NCBI GenBank assembly: GCA_002339355.1
Contig: DDKQ01000084.1
Location: 1 to 8,156, forward strand
From: Candidatus Subteraquimicrobium carltonvillense
GTDB taxonomy: Bacteria; Actinomycetota; Aquicultoria; Subteraquimicrobiales; Subteraquimicrobiaceae
Direction of reading: 5' to 3'
DNA length: 8,156 bases
The position numbers were made by a program, and so were the translations under genes. Positions within the stretch are counted from its first letter, which is position 1, and the number at the start of each line of letters is the position of its first letter. Of this stretch, positions 1 to 6,985 are shown in pieces. Below the pieces are notes generated by a model. It was given only the letters and a program-made list of their open reading frames with translations. It searched no databases and was not told the origin of the DNA.

Positions 1-90
1 GGATTCCTTCGACTTTGCTCAGGACATGTTTGGTCATTTAATATTGTTTAGAATTTGGTGCTTTGTGCTTAGAATTTAAAATATTCCTTT
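1..90. repeat. AT-rich intergenic filler, possible dispersed repeat
   Basis: Non-coding end of the window, downstream of the pilP-like gene. It holds short internal repeats: TTAGAATTT at 48-56 and 69-77, and GTGCTT at 58-63 and 65-70. At the edge (about 5-24) lies CCTTCGACTTTGCTCAGGAC, a type of string I recall as recurring between genes in several draft genomes; that is memory and has not been searched. No ORF is supported. Whether it is repeated elsewhere in this genome cannot be seen from one copy. Confidence 0.35.
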
Positions 91-151
91 GCTTAAGAAC
101 AGTTTGGCAAAAAGAGCTTCTGCCGCAGGCGATTTATGTCTAGCCTTACTA

Positions 152-706
152 TTACTTGTATATCTCCTCACCCAACTTTAATACAATTTTATCATCCCCG
201 TAAAGAAGGGTGACACTATCGGTCCCTATCGATAATACTTGATAGGGAGAATCATTTATTCGATCTCCCTCTTTAACCTTATATATAGTGCTCCCATATT
301 TTATGGAGGCATATTTCGTTCCATCCTCAGTATAAATATCCTCAAGGGCGAGAACTTTTAGCGTTGTTTCAGTTGTATCCGTGACGGTGGGCGTAGTCAC
401 TTTGGTGATCAAAGGCTTAAAGGGGTCTTTACTCTCGTATACTTCAAAAGAGTCAACCTGATCAACAGGGGAAGGAGGAGCCGTTGCAATCATTTTCTCC
501 GCCTTCTCTTCCTCCTTTGGTGTGGATCGAGGTGGTTGAACCACACGTCGGGGTTCCCTGGGAGCCTTGCTAAGAATCACCAAGAATAAAAGCGCTGAAG
601 CAACGACGAATACGATAAGAGCAGCGATGATGACCATTTTTTTGCCCTTGGGCGTTTCTAAAAACCCTTTAACTTTGGTTGTATAATCCTTTATGTCTTG
701 TGCCAT
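152..706 (-). CDS. pilP: PilP-like inner-membrane pilus assembly protein
   Basis: 184 residues. The layout is a short cytoplasmic N-terminus, one membrane helix at about residues 24-46, a Pro/Lys/Glu-rich linker (about 48-80), the motif SKDPFKPL (92-99), and a compact beta-rich domain (about 115-182) ending in paired stop codons. A DPF motif before a small beta domain is typical of PilP and GspC-type proteins, which link the PilN/PilO pair to the secretin. Classical PilP is a lipoprotein with a lipobox cysteine; this protein has no cysteine there and is anchored by a helix instead, closer to GspC. It starts three bases after pilO ends and is the last gene of the pilM-N-O unit, the normal place for pilP. 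The family call rests on position, layout and the DPF motif; overall similarity is weak by eye. No clear terminator follows it. Confidence 0.65.
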   Translation of the reverse strand: MAQDIKDYTTKVKGFLETPKGKKMVIIAALIVFVVASALLFLVILSKAPREPRRVVQPPRSTPKEEEKAEKMIATAPPSPVDQVDSFEVYESKDPFKPLITKVTTPTVTDTTETTLKVLALEDIYTEDGTKYASIKYGSTIYKVKEGDRINDSPYQVLSIGTDSVTLLYGDDKIVLKLGEEIYK

Positions 707-709
707 TTT

Positions 710-1291
710 CTATCCACCACTTTTACTCGTCTGAGATTTACCACCTTCGCTAGCTTGCTGGACTTTGATGAGTGTGAAGGCGCTCGCGGAAATATCCACG
801 GAGAGCTCGGGGTACTCCTTCACGGATATGTTCATCGCATTTACTTTTACCTCTCGGGGAAGTCCTTCAAGACGATAGAGAAAATCGACCACATCGAAGA
901 ATCCTCCAGTAATGTTAATACTCAAGGGTATTTCGGAAAAACTCTCCTTCGGGCTGAGAACAGAGGGTTTTATGGAAATAAAGTCAATGCCTGCTTGCGT
1001 GGCTATATCCTGTAGCTCGATTATAAGGGATGGGAGTTCGGGCTCCTCTGGAATTCTTTTGCTCAAGTTCAACAGCTTTGACTCAATTTGGGCCGATTCT
1101 TCCTTTGCAGCTTTAAGGCGTGAAAGCGTAGACTTCGCTGTCTCCTGCCTCTTCCTCTCCTCCTCCATTTGCTTTCGAATTTGGGCTTTTCGGTTCTGTT
1201 GAGGTAGCCAAGCCAAGAGGAAGAATGCGACCACGAGAAGAATTGCAAATATGCCCACTGCCGTTATCTTAGACTTAAGCGAAATGGCCAT
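710..1291 (-). CDS. pilO: Type IV pilus inner-membrane protein PilO
   Basis: 193 residues with a short cytoplasmic N-terminus, one membrane helix (about 9-29), a highly charged coiled coil (about 33-80, rich in K/E/Q/R), and a C-terminal alpha/beta domain (about 90-175) containing the stretch LYRLEGLPREVKVN, as in the ferredoxin-like fold of PilO. In known systems PilO forms a heterodimer with PilN through coiled coil and ferredoxin-like domain, and the pair passes signals between the cytoplasmic PilM/motor and the outer parts of the machine. It lies between pilN (four-base gap) and the pilP-like gene (three-base gap), in the conserved M-N-O-P order. The start ATG has a GAGGG-type ribosome site directly upstream. 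The Ser/Gly/Lys-rich tail of about 15 residues is probably disordered. Confidence 0.88.
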   Translation of the reverse strand: MAISLKSKITAVGIFAILLVVAFFLLAWLPQQNRKAQIRKQMEEERKRQETAKSTLSRLKAAKEESAQIESKLLNLSKRIPEEPELPSLIIELQDIATQAGIDFISIKPSVLSPKESFSEIPLSINITGGFFDVVDFLYRLEGLPREVKVNAMNISVKEYPELSVDISASAFTLIKVQQASEGGKSQTSKSGG

Positions 1292-1295
1292 GCCC

Positions 1296-1877
1296 TCACT
1301 CTCCCGAATTCTTAGGCGGGGCAGGAACGGAAGGCTTCGCCGTTTTTAATTGAGAAGTCGTCTCAAATTGGATGGCTTCTTGCTCTTCTACCACTGTTTT
1401 TTCCGAAACATTGAGCCAAATCTCGGTAAACTGCTTAATTTCCTTCAACCTGACCATCCATTTTGCCACCGAATTATGGGTGAAGGTGTAACCTTGGAAA
1501 GTGATTCCAGCATTCATGTCTCCCTTAAAAGAAGTCAACCAAACATCGCTCGGTATGACCATACTAATTTCGTTGAGTAGCTTCGACCATGATACCTCGC
1601 CTTCCATTGCGGTCTTGAGGATTCCCTCTCGCTTTTCAACCTCCGCCTTTTTCTTCTCATAAATTTCATACTCCGCGATTACCTCTTGTAACTTTTGATT
1701 TTCGGTCTTAATTGCAGAGAGTTCTCGCTCCTCCTGACTGACGACCCAGGCATTAATGGTATATATAAAAAATAAGATAAAAACGAGGACCACTATTCCC
1801 ATGAATGAGTAAACTAGGATTCTTTCAGCTCTCCTCTTTCCAAGGATTTCCGGAGGTAATAAATTGATGTTCGTCAT
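1296..1877 (-). CDS. pilN: Type IV pilus inner-membrane protein PilN
   Basis: 193 residues. Residues 4-10 are INLLPPE, the conserved N-terminal motif that docks into a groove of PilM; this is the strongest identifier. A membrane helix follows (about 21-43), then a charged coiled coil (about 47-95) and a small alpha/beta domain (about 96-170) with the phrase IPSDVWLTSF, often seen in PilN and GspL-like proteins. The tail is Pro/Lys-rich and probably disordered. The ATG overlaps the pilM stop as ATGA (1874-1877), which implies translational coupling with pilM and matched amounts of the two partners. Its role is the inner-membrane bridge between PilM and PilO. Confidence 0.92.
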   Translation of the reverse strand: MTNINLLPPEILGKRRAERILVYSFMGIVVLVFILFFIYTINAWVVSQEERELSAIKTENQKLQEVIAEYEIYEKKKAEVEKREGILKTAMEGEVSWSKLLNEISMVIPSDVWLTSFKGDMNAGITFQGYTFTHNSVAKWMVRLKEIKQFTEIWLNVSEKTVVEEQEAIQFETTSQLKTAKPSVPAPPKNSGE

Positions 1878-3004
1878 CGCTCAAACCCCCGTAGAGCAAG
1901 ACCAAGACAAATGGCAAGGGAAGGTTCTTCAGCCATGAGCTCCCCTTGAGGTAATTTGGGATCGATCTGAAATCCCTTCAAAGGATGACCAAATTCCACA
2001 TCCACTTGTAAGCCCTGACTTAGATAACGATCAAGGTATTCCAGTTTCGATCCACCTCCACTTAAAATAACACGCCCAATGCCTTTGACCTGCGTGGCTT
2101 GCGCAAGATAATAATCGAAAGAGCGTCGGACCTCGGTCACAAAATTATTTATTTCTTTCCCCAAAACCTCTTGCACCAGTGGCACTTTATCGGCCATCTC
2201 AGACTGAATCTTTTTGGATTTTGACTTCTTATTCAAAGGAGTTAGCCCTATCTCGACTTTCAAATCCTCGGCTTCGTCGAAGGATACGTTCAAGGCATCA
2301 GCTATGGCACGGGTAAAATCATTTCCCGCCAGAGAGGTCACCCGAGTAAATCTCGGTATTCCTCGCTCTACAACGACGATATTGGTGATCCCGGCACCGA
2401 TGTTGATCAGAGCTGTTGCTGTTCCCTCCAACTCCCCTTCCCCAGGAACAATGGGTGACTCACCTATGAGCGAGTGCATCAGAGCGAAGGAAGATACATC
2501 GATTACCACGGGTTTTAATCCAGCCCTCTCAACAGCGGCGACATTGTTCTGGATCATGTCCTTCTGTCCAGCTACAAGGAGCACCTCCATCATCCGCTCA
2601 TTATTCTCCGTGGTGAATTCGCCCACCACTTGGAAATCGAGAATGGCTTCCTCGATGGGTATTGGAATGAATTCCTGAGCTTGATACTGAATGGCTCCTT
2701 TGAGCTCTGATTTCTCCATGAAAGGGAGTTCGATGAGGCGGACAACGACCTTCTGATTGGCTACACCGATTACCACTCTCCTGTCCCCAAAACCTGCATT
2801 CTTCCAGAGTCTAAATAAGGAGTTTGAAACGGCTTCGACGTCGACTACTTCGCCCTCTACAACGGCTCCCATGGGGACCTTTACCTTGCCATACTTAATG
2901 AGGATGGGTGAACCCTGCGCTGGCTTAAGCTGAGCTGCTCGGAAGGTATTCGTGCCAATATCAAGACCTATTGGTGGAAGGATTCTAAATGTAAAAATGC
3001 CCAA
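1874..3004 (-). CDS. pilM: Type IV pilus actin-like protein PilM
   Basis: 376 residues, normal family length. It has the actin/FtsA-type nucleotide-binding motifs in order: phosphate-1 GLDIGTNTFRA (about 13-23), phosphate-2 INIGAGITNI (about 200-209), and an adenosine-site glycine run LSGGGSKL (about 314-321). The segment KGAIQYQAQEFIPIPIEEA (about 102-120) is very typical of PilM. A lysine-rich loop (KKSKSKK, about 259-265) interrupts the later part. PilM is cytoplasmic, binds ATP and the PilN N-terminus, and links the motor to the alignment complex. The start is taken as TTG at 3004, with AGGAGG nine bases upstream. An ATG a little further upstream is in another frame. The gene heads the M-N-O-P unit and has its own promoter candidate at 3158-3184. 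Confidence 0.95.
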   Translation of the reverse strand: MGIFTFRILPPIGLDIGTNTFRAAQLKPAQGSPILIKYGKVKVPMGAVVEGEVVDVEAVSNSLFRLWKNAGFGDRRVVIGVANQKVVVRLIELPFMEKSELKGAIQYQAQEFIPIPIEEAILDFQVVGEFTTENNERMMEVLLVAGQKDMIQNNVAAVERAGLKPVVIDVSSFALMHSLIGESPIVPGEGELEGTATALINIGAGITNIVVVERGIPRFTRVTSLAGNDFTRAIADALNVSFDEAEDLKVEIGLTPLNKKSKSKKIQSEMADKVPLVQEVLGKEINNFVTEVRRSFDYYLAQATQVKGIGRVILSGGGSKLEYLDRYLSQGLQVDVEFGHPLKGFQIDPKLPQGELMAEEPSLAICLGLALRGFER

Positions 3005-3013
3005 AATACGATT

Positions 3014-3019
3014 CCTCCT
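3014..3019 (-). promoter_or_regulatory. Ribosome binding site deciding the pilM TTG start
   Basis: AGGAGG, nine bases before TTG at 3004. An in-frame ATG is missing nearby, and the ATG just upstream (in GCCATGATCG) reads a different frame, so this site supports TTG as the true start. Confidence 0.75.
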
Positions 3020-3157
3020 ACGATCATGGCTTCCACTTGATTTAAACCTTTGTTGCTTCCCCTCTTCGGGCGGGGCATTACCTTTTATCTATTATTGAAA
3101 CCGACTACTTGATTCGATAAAATTTTGTATTTCCCTTTTTAAAAATTCCACAGAAAT

Positions 3158-3184
3158 TTATCGGCATTTCCGCCCATTTCTTTA
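3158..3184 (-). promoter_or_regulatory. Sigma-28 type promoter for pilM-N-O-P
   Basis: The minus strand reads TAAAGAAA (3184-3177), an 11-base spacer, then GCCGATAA (3165-3158). The FliA/SigD consensus is TAAAGTTT-N11-GCCGATAA. The -10 octamer and the spacing are exact, and the -35 keeps the TAAAG part. It lies just after the pilX-like stop codon and about 150 bases before the pilM start, so it would give pilM a long leader. That leader (3005-3150) contains a GC-rich hairpin candidate but no riboswitch I can recognise. Start of transcription would be near 3151. Confidence 0.7.
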
Positions 3185-3192
3185 ATAAATCA

Positions 3193-4629
3193 CTATTGCT
3201 CACGCCAAGTCCTGTAATCTAGGGTCACACCCTGTATGATCCCAAAGGTACTCGGATACTCCGAGGGCATGGCAGATCCCCTGAAAGTCAACTTGACTCG
3301 TCTTTTGATATTATCAAACCAAAGCCGACCATCATCATTATCGACATCGCCCGCAATTATACTCCCGATAATCGCTATTTCCCGGCCGCTGGATTCAGTG
3401 CGGAATCGGATTCCCTTCCGAGAGAAGACCACCCCTTCGAGTTCGATGTGGTTTCCGGTATCGGTCGATCCCGCATTGGTATTCGAAGCCAGAAATATAA
3501 CATATCTGGAGAGCAAACTGGATTGGGTGGAGTAAACATAATCATAAACCCTCGTTTGAGCATTGCTGTAAAGTTCGGTATTCGCTCCCATTTGAGTTGG
3601 CTTTAGTTTGGTTCCCTGGATGACCAAGGCATCCTTATTCGTATCAGGGTCATCATCATCCCAACCGCCGGCGATGATTTGTATCTTTTCCCCGATGGTT
3701 GAGCTATTTATGGTCACATTGCCATAAGCCACGATCGTGGTTACCGTGGAGGTATCCGTGCTGGTTACGGTGGCACCATCAATGGTCAAATTCCCATTTA
3801 TGTAGGTCTTGCTTCCCCCCGTGAGCGTTACTGTTCCGGTCCATGTTTGGTTTCCGGCGGGGTAAGTGCTCGCCGTGCGAATTTCCTGTTCATAAAGGGC
3901 TGTTCTAAAGGTAGGTAGCCCCGAAGGATTGGCGGAAGTGGCTTCCTTCCAATGCGCGTCGGGAAATTCCCTCACACCGTCAACGTATTTATTATCCACG
4001 GGGCGTACACCGTCTTCGTCATAGGCATATCCGAGATAATCAGAACTCGTGCTCGGTTCTCGGATGTTTATGACCCAGCCGTGGATGTTTAAAACATCGC
4101 TCCCCGTACCGTAGATCATAATCCTCGTGGTTTCGGTCGTATCATTGTATATGAAGACGTTATCCTCCGCAGAGGGATCATCATCATTTCCGGGTATGGC
4201 GTTGGATTTAGCAGCGGTCAAGGCACGCTGGAAAGAGGCGGGCACCGTATTCACCACCGTTTGAACCCCTATTCTCCTTGTTACTCCCGTAACTTTCCCC
4301 ACGGAAATGAGCAATCCAGTGTTCGAATCGTAAATCGTATAATAGCTTCCCGATCCAAGAGCAACCGGTGTGGTCTCGCTTCCAATCGTGCCGGACATGT
4401 TGCTGTTTAAACTCCACAGAGCGTGGTTTATTCCAGCTTCCGCTAGATAATAGGCTTTTGTGGAATTGGCATGCTGAATTACCATATATGCCTCATTGAT
4501 GGTCAGGGAAATGAGGGCAGCCCCCACAAGGATCAAGATCAAGGCAGCGCTTAAAGCAAAGGCTAGTGTGTATCCCTCTTCCTTGATCAAAATCTTCAAT
4601 CTAAGCGGAAACTCAACCATCCTTCCCAT
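3193..4629 (-). CDS. pilX: Large PilX/GspK-like minor pilin with beta-rich body
   Basis: 478 residues. The N-terminus has a basic leader, then EEGYTLAFALSAALILILVG (17-36) and, further on, YYLAEAGINHALW (60-72), the hallmark of the PilX N-terminal family. If cut after Gly19, mature position 5 is Phe instead of the Glu found in most pilins; lack of Glu5 is known for GspK, the tip pseudopilin. The body is Thr/Ser/Gly/Asn-rich and repetitive around 261-320 (YINGNLTIDGATV, AYGNVTINSSTIG), which suggests stacked beta strands. Three Asp-rich loops (148-156, 323-333, 428-434, the last DVDNDDG) look like possible calcium sites. It follows pilW by 15 bases with a GGAGG ribosome site. Probable role: tip component with the V- and W-like pilins, exposed at the cell surface. 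Much longer than PilX of Proteobacteria, which is about 170-200 residues. Confidence 0.75.
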   Translation of the reverse strand: MGRMVEFPLRLKILIKEEGYTLAFALSAALILILVGAALISLTINEAYMVIQHANSTKAYYLAEAGINHALWSLNSNMSGTIGSETTPVALGSGSYYTIYDSNTGLLISVGKVTGVTRRIGVQTVVNTVPASFQRALTAAKSNAIPGNDDDPSAEDNVFIYNDTTETTRIMIYGTGSDVLNIHGWVINIREPSTSSDYLGYAYDEDGVRPVDNKYVDGVREFPDAHWKEATSANPSGLPTFRTALYEQEIRTASTYPAGNQTWTGTVTLTGGSKTYINGNLTIDGATVTSTDTSTVTTIVAYGNVTINSSTIGEKIQIIAGGWDDDDPDTNKDALVIQGTKLKPTQMGANTELYSNAQTRVYDYVYSTQSSLLSRYVIFLASNTNAGSTDTGNHIELEGVVFSRKGIRFRTESSGREIAIIGSIIAGDVDNDDGRLWFDNIKRRVKLTFRGSAMPSEYPSTFGIIQGVTLDYRTWREQ

Positions 4630-4644
4630 ATCATAAATCCTCCA

Positions 4645-5352
4645 TCACTTCCTCAACCTACATTCGCTCTCCAGCCTGTATTCCTTTGGAAGCTCATCCG
4701 GATTTTTATCCACGATTAAGGTGATATAAATCTGGTGGGGATGATTGACATCATCCGCCCTGAAAACTGGGACCGATTTATCACGGTTGATCAAATATCT
4801 AGCCAAAATTTGGCTTGAACTACCAACCTGCCTTGTTAAAATTCCATTCGTGGATAGAGAGTAAATCACCAACGTATCATGGGTATAATCGGCGTGAACG
4901 ATATCGGTTTCCGCCAGAGAATAATTGAAGGTAACCGTTCCCTTCTCATAATTTACGCTATATTCGCTGGATGGACGGGGTATGCTGTTTCTGTAGATGG
5001 TTGGAGGCGCCGATGATAACCATGGATAATATCGCGATGGTCCATAGACCCTCCTTTGGGAATCGGTTGTGGACAATTCCTCTCCAACTATTTGTAATCC
5101 GGATATGGTGAGGCTATAATCGGTAATCCCAGTAACCTCATAGCATTCCCTCAGCTCTTGAGCTATCCTCAACATGGCAATTCGGGCACTCCGTTGAGCA
5201 TCTATTTGCCCCTCGGAAAGATTCCAGGTCTCCAGGCCTTGAACCAACAAGCCGTATAAAGCCCCAACTATCAAAAAGAGCAAAGCTCCAGCCAAAAGTA
5301 GCTCCACCAGAGTGAACCCTCTTTCTTCATTGGATTTAATATATCCCAGCAT
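4645..5352 (-). CDS. pilW: PilW/GspJ-like minor prepilin
   Basis: 235 residues with a class III signal: basic/polar leader to Gly12, then FTLVELLLAGALLFLIVGALYGLL (13-36). Glu17 is position +5 of the mature protein, needed for methylation and assembly. The next part, WNLSEGQIDAQRSARIAMLRIAQELRE, is the typical PilW/GspJ helix (pattern of paired R and A with AMLRI). The C-terminal part is a beta-rich pilin head with two cysteines (about 70 and near the C-terminus) that could form a disulfide. It sits 15 bases after the pilV-like gene and 15 before the pilX-like gene, so the three are surely one unit. By analogy with GspI-J-K they form the pilus tip complex that starts fibre assembly. The V/W naming is by family shape and order. 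Confidence 0.85.
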   Translation of the reverse strand: MLGYIKSNEERGFTLVELLLAGALLFLIVGALYGLLVQGLETWNLSEGQIDAQRSARIAMLRIAQELRECYEVTGITDYSLTISGLQIVGEELSTTDSQRRVYGPSRYYPWLSSAPPTIYRNSIPRPSSEYSVNYEKGTVTFNYSLAETDIVHADYTHDTLVIYSLSTNGILTRQVGSSSQILARYLINRDKSVPVFRADDVNHPHQIYITLIVDKNPDELPKEYRLESECRLRK

Positions 5353-5367
5353 GAACCTCGCCCCCGC

Positions 5368-5766
5368 TTATAGCTTCCTTGCCCTGTAAGTTACCAGTAT
5401 TACGGCTTGCGTTTGACCTTCCCTGGTCCAGCTCACCCTAACCGTAATTCTCTTAATATCCGCATTCGAATTTGTGATCTCAGAAGGTGAAGAGACTATT
5501 GTTACCTTACGATTAAAGATCTTACCCCCTGCAGTACTTGTATCCGAGTAAGTGCCATCTTGAAGCTCGGGGTCATCATAGGCTTTATTCCTCAGGTACT
5601 CCATCTTCTCTTGAGCAAAATTGGTGGCAAGATTCTTATCCTTGGAGGAGGAGACGAACCCAACCCCTTCATAAAACATGATGAATATGGGAATTAGGAT
5701 GAGAGCAACGATCGTCGCCGCTCCTAAGACTTCGAGAAGGGAAAATCCTTTCTCGCTTCTTGTCAT
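5368..5766 (-). CDS. pilV: PilV/GspI-like minor prepilin
   Basis: 132 residues from ATG at 5766. The leader is MTRSEKG with cleavage after Gly7, then FSLLEVLGAATIVALILIPIF, with Glu at mature position 5. FSLLEV followed by a helix and the phrase NLATNFAQEKMEYLRNKAYDD is typical of PilV and GspI pilins. The rest is a small beta domain with no cysteine. A GTG three codons upstream (5775) is possible, but the ATG has GGGAG close in front and gives the usual seven-residue leader; the spacing of about two bases is short, as it is for pilD. The gene begins the V-W-X minor pilin unit. A sigma-28 -10 octamer (5803-5810) lies in the gap after pilD. Probable role: tip complex member and assembly initiator. 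Confidence 0.86.
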   Translation of the reverse strand: MTRSEKGFSLLEVLGAATIVALILIPIFIMFYEGVGFVSSSKDKNLATNFAQEKMEYLRNKAYDDPELQDGTYSDTSTAGGKIFNRKVTIVSSPSEITNSNADIKRITVRVSWTREGQTQAVILVTYRARKL

Positions 5767-5802
5767 TACTCCCACCCGCTTCTGTAAAGATGCTCGCTAT
5801 TT

Positions 5803-5829
5803 TTATCGGCATCGCAGGTGGAGAGCTAA
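5803..5829 (-). promoter_or_regulatory. Candidate sigma-28 promoter for pilV-W-X (good -10 only)
   Basis: An exact GCCGATAA octamer (5810-5803) stands in the short gap between pilD and pilV, about 37 bases before the pilV ATG. At the required 11-base spacing the -35 is TTAGCTCT, only four of eight consensus bases, and it overlaps the end of pilD. The octamer matches the two strong sites in this window, which argues against pure chance, but the -35 is poor. Confidence 0.4.
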
Positions 5830-6614
5830 AGGCACAGGATGTATAGGAAACATAAGCTTAAATAGTAGCGGAAAATCTGGTGACCGAAGAATAGGGTTAT
5901 AAGTCCACCGAGGGCAAGGAATGGACCAAAGGGAATAATATCCTTCCTGCTCATTCCCTTGAAGATGATGAGTGCAATGCCGGAAATGGCTCCCAAAAGA
6001 AAACCAAGGAATAGAGCGGTCAGCACATGCCAGCCCAGGAATATACCCAAAAATGCCGCGAGCTTTATATCCCCTCCCCCCATTCCCTCTCTCCTTAAAA
6101 AAAGATGAGCCAATAATGCCACCAGCAGTAGTAATCCTCCACCGATGAAAAACCCAATCAATGAGGAGCCTATCGCTTGTGGATTGGGCAAAATCACCAA
6201 GATGGACTGTATCCCTAAAGCCGGCAAGATTACCTTATTGGGAATGATCTTATGTTTCAAATCGATGGCAGCGACCAGAAGAAGGATGGAGATGAAGAAT
6301 GAAGTCGATAAAAACCCCAAGCTTAGTCCGAACTTTAAGAAACAAAATAAAAACAGGAGTCCGGTCAATAATTCCACCAGGGGATATTGAATGGATATCC
6401 TTCCCTCGCAATAGCGGCACCTGCCCTTGAGCAGAAGATAACCGATAAGCGGAATATTGTCATAAGCTCTTATGATTCTACCACAGTGGGGACAATGAGA
6501 GCTGGGGAAGATGATAGATTCTTTCCTTGGAAGACGGTAAATACAAACATTCAAGAAGCTTCCAATGGCTAATCCGAATATGAAAAATACCAATCCCATT
6601 ATCCCCTTTAGCAT
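5826..6614 (-). CDS. pilD: Prepilin peptidase/N-methyltransferase PilD
   Basis: 262 residues from ATG at 6614. PilD is an inner-membrane aspartic protease (family A24) that cuts prepilins after the leader glycine and methylates the new N-terminus. All key parts are present: GSFLNVCIYRLP (about 18-29), the cytoplasmic zinc loop CPHC (41-44) with CRYC (66-69), and the two catalytic aspartates, AAIDLKHKIIPN (Asp118) and GMGGGDIKLAA (Asp182). About eight hydrophobic helices account for the rest; length is normal. An upstream in-frame ATG (6638) would add eight residues, but GGGGGAG just before 6614 and family alignment of the start favour 6614; another ATG at 6599 is possible. It stands alone between the pilA terminator spacer and pilV, and its substrates are the four pilin genes around it. 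Confidence 0.96.
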   Translation of the reverse strand: MLKGIMGLVFFIFGLAIGSFLNVCIYRLPRKESIIFPSSHCPHCGRIIRAYDNIPLIGYLLLKGRCRYCEGRISIQYPLVELLTGLLFLFCFLKFGLSLGFLSTSFFISILLLVAAIDLKHKIIPNKVILPALGIQSILVILPNPQAIGSSLIGFFIGGGLLLLVALLAHLFLRREGMGGGDIKLAAFLGIFLGWHVLTALFLGFLLGAISGIALIIFKGMSRKDIIPFGPFLALGGLITLFFGHQIFRYYLSLCFLYILCL

Positions 6615-6936
6615 ATCTCCCCCATTTTGACAGCCCATTCAATGATGCCTTTAAATTTATCGACTTCTTTACCATCACCATTTAGCCACACGAATATAAA
6701 TAAAAGATCTTTAGCTGGCAAGTTCCTATATAACTTTTATAAGTGGGTCATAAATCACCGAATATTTTTCTGAAGGGGGTCACCCCTCTTTAGATAACCA
6801 GGCAGCAAATTCTGAAATTACGACTCATGTATGACTTTTATCTGCATAAATACTGCATATTCCAAACGGCAAATGTAAAATGTAAAACTAAAAAAGGTAA
6901 AAAGCTGTGCAAGCTAAATTTTTGTCAAAGTACAGT
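6615..6936. other. Spacer between pilD and the pilA terminator
   Basis: About 320 bases, AT-rich, without a supported gene on either strand. It holds a weak promoter candidate for pilD (6657-6684), a short GC dyad AGGGG-GTCA-CCCCT at 6774-6787 that lacks a U-tract on either strand, and repeated filler such as AATGTAAA twice near 6872-6887. I see no tRNA, riboswitch or mobile element remnant here. Confidence 0.5.
6657..6684 (-). promoter_or_regulatory. Weak sigma-28 promoter candidate for pilD
   Basis: The minus strand reads TAAATGGT (6684-6677), a 12-base spacer, then GTCGATAA (6664-6657). The -10 differs from GCCGATAA by one base, the -35 keeps TAAA, and the spacer is one base longer than usual. 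pilD follows strong termination after pilA and so needs its own promoter, which is the main reason to take this site seriously. Confidence 0.35.
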
Positions 6937-6968
6937 AAAAAAGAAGTGGCACCATATGGGTGCCACTT
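6937..6968 (-). terminator. Intrinsic terminator after pilA
   Basis: On the minus strand AAGTGGCACC (6968-6959 side) pairs perfectly with GGTGCCACTT (6953-6944), a ten-base-pair stem with a five-base loop, followed by CTTTTTT (6943-6937). It begins 18 bases after the pilA stop. It makes pilA a separate transcript and cuts it from pilD and the minor pilins. Confidence 0.93.
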
Positions 6969-6985
6969 TCCGTTAAAAGCTAATT

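Noticed and set aside
106..124. Hairpin GGCAGAA/UUUUGCC after the pilP-like gene as terminator
   Set aside because: The stem is weak with a G-U pair and no U-tract follows it on the minus strand.
2187..2194. A fourth exact GCCGATAA octamer on the minus strand
   Set aside because: It lies inside pilM, encodes part of MADKVPL, and has no TAAA at the correct distance, so it is most likely a coding coincidence.
698..2678. Open frames on the plus strand opposite pilO, pilN and pilM
   Set aside because: They lie wholly opposite strongly supported pil genes, show no domains, and have compositions expected of antisense shadows.
3030..3110. pilM leader as a degenerate GEMM riboswitch (GATAA, AAGCAACAAAGG)
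   Set aside because: The conserved GGCAAACC, GCAAAGCC and GGGUUGCC blocks are missing; the likeness is superficial.
6774..6787. GC dyad AGGGG-GTCA-CCCCT as a terminator or operator
   Set aside because: No U-tract on either strand and no known operator pattern; noted only as a short dyad.
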